DNA of 64,000 bases from Parabacteroides sp900760525 (GTDB lineage Bacteria; Bacteroidota; Bacteroidia; Bacteroidales; Tannerellaceae), in the NCBI RefSeq assembly GCF_049860805.1, contig NZ_CP187555.1, positions 5,022,001-5,086,000 on the forward strand, read 5' to 3'. Under the pieces are notes generated by a model. It was not told the origin of the DNA, searched no databases, and saw only the letters and a program-made list of their open reading frames with translations. Positions 63,449-64,000 of the stretch are shown one piece after another (the first letter of the stretch is position 1; each line of letters begins with the position of its first letter). Position numbers and translations under genes: made by a program.

Positions 63449-64000
63449 CACCATTTAAACCTTTGTCTGATAAACCATCCGTACGGTCCCCCTGGTTCTG
63501 GGTTCCTTCCCTGTATTTTGCGCAGGGAATACCTTATGTTGCGGTGATGATCGTATCTGTCCTGATGTATAAGCGCCTGGGAGTATCGAATACCGATATC
63601 GCCCTTTACACGAGCTGGCTGAATCTGCCCTGGGTGATCAAACCTTTTTGGAGTCCTTTTGTGGACTTGTTGAAGACCAAGCGCTGGTGGGTGGTCACTA
63701 TGCAATTGTTGATCGGGGGCGGGCTTGCCGGAGTTGCGTTTACGATCCCGACGGCGTTTTTTTTCCAGGCTTCATTGGCCGTCTTCTGGTTGCTGGCTTT
63801 CAGTTCCGCCACGCATGATATTGCGGCGGATGGGTTTTATATGCTGGCCCTCGATTCGCATGAACAGGCATTCTTTGTCGGCATCCGTAGCACGTTTTAC
63901 CGGATTGCGATTATAGCCGGGCAGGGTGTGTTGGTCATGTTTGCCGGATTCCTGGAAAACAGTACGGGGAAAATTCCGCTTGCCTGGTCTATTACGTTCT
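63445..64000 (+). CDS. MFS transporter, AmpG-like (3' end outside window)
   Basis: 185 codons are visible from ATG 63445, and the frame is open to the end of the window. At least five membrane helices: WFWVPSLYFAQGIPYVAVMIV, then the loop NLPWVIKPFWSPFVDLLKTKRWWV (with cytoplasmic Lys/Arg) and further helices including SSATHDIAADGFYMLALD. The APYVAV-type first helix and the HDIAADG motif are those of AmpG-like transporters, which bring muropeptides or related sugars into the cytoplasm. Coupled to DUF4922 by an ATGA overlap. Confidence 0.9.
   Translation, partial: MTPFKPLSDKPSVRSPWFWVPSLYFAQGIPYVAVMIVSVLMYKRLGVSNTDIALYTSWLNLPWVIKPFWSPFVDLLKTKRWWVVTMQLLIGGGLAGVAFTIPTAFFFQASLAVFWLLAFSSATHDIAADGFYMLALDSHEQAFFVGIRSTFYRIAIIAGQGVLVMFAGFLENSTGKIPLAWSITF

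Overview
The window is a chromosomal segment of a Bacteroidales gut anaerobe, most likely a Parabacteroides of the merdae/johnsonii type. This rests on the 16S gene, Bacteroidetes-type promoters (TTTG, about 19-20 bp, then TAnnTTTG), a type IX secretion translocon (SprA), a TonB-dependent receptor, HU-CCDC81/SPOR and DUF4469 proteins, and a two-subunit methylmalonyl-CoA mutase. The species call is inference.

Layout. 1-4.1 kb: AT-rich accessory region with membrane proteins of unknown function, a macro-like protein and an imperfect direct repeat. 4.1-6.4 kb (minus): tRNA-Phe, thiL, lpxK. 6.65-7.65 kb: a structured repeat element and an ISAs1 transposase relic. 7.9-15.3 kb: dxs, trkA and trkH, with a complete IS66 element inserted exactly at the trkA/trkH junction. 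15.6-19.6 kb (minus): a 1001-residue beta-helical surface protein with a type IX-like tail and an HU/DUF4469 protein, headed by perfect 44-bp inverted repeats that enclose a promoter (19668-19882), the signature of an invertible promoter. 20.1-28.1 kb: ruvA-sprA. 28.2-30 kb: a nucleotidyltransferase-like gene, then IS21 and IS1182 relics. 30.7-36.3 kb: a complete rRNA operon with two promoters, 16S, tRNA-Ile, tRNA-Ala, 23S and 5S. 36.9 kb: a sulfatase relic. 37.1-41.6 kb (minus): cbiB, an S4-domain gene, cobU, cobT, cobS, cobC. 41.9-50.3 kb: HU/SPOR protein, ribbon-helix-helix protein, Pif1-like helicase with TPRs, TonB receptor plus nucleotide pyrophosphatase-like lipoprotein, winged-helix protein. 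50.4-54.8 kb: tRNA-Glu and mutAB. 54.9-57.5 kb: S41 protease lipoprotein and, convergent, an orphan CARF-nuclease of the Card1/Can2 type. 57.6-64 kb: coiled-coil protein, glycosyltransferase, a second IS66 copy, a DUF4922 phosphorylase-like protein and the start of an MFS transporter.

How genes fit together. The cob operon assembles the nucleotide loop of cobalamin, the cofactor of the MutAB mutase about 10 kb away. SprA is the outer-membrane pore of type IX secretion, and the surface protein next to it looks like a cargo whose promoter is switched by DNA inversion; in the orientation read here the promoter faces away from it, so that locus should be off. The two IS66 copies differ at only a handful of bases and each has its own 8-bp target duplication, so both insertions look recent; one separates trkA from trkH, the other separates the glycosyltransferase from DUF4922 and sits inside a second copy of the repeat element found at 6.7 kb.

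Most notable: the invertible promoter beside sprA; the Card1-like nuclease with no CRISPR locus or cyclase in view; a repeat family of about 160 bp built from 21-bp units; a head-to-head 24-bp repeat array inside the surface-protein locus; and the way IS66 lays a small signal-peptide ORF over the trkH start codon.
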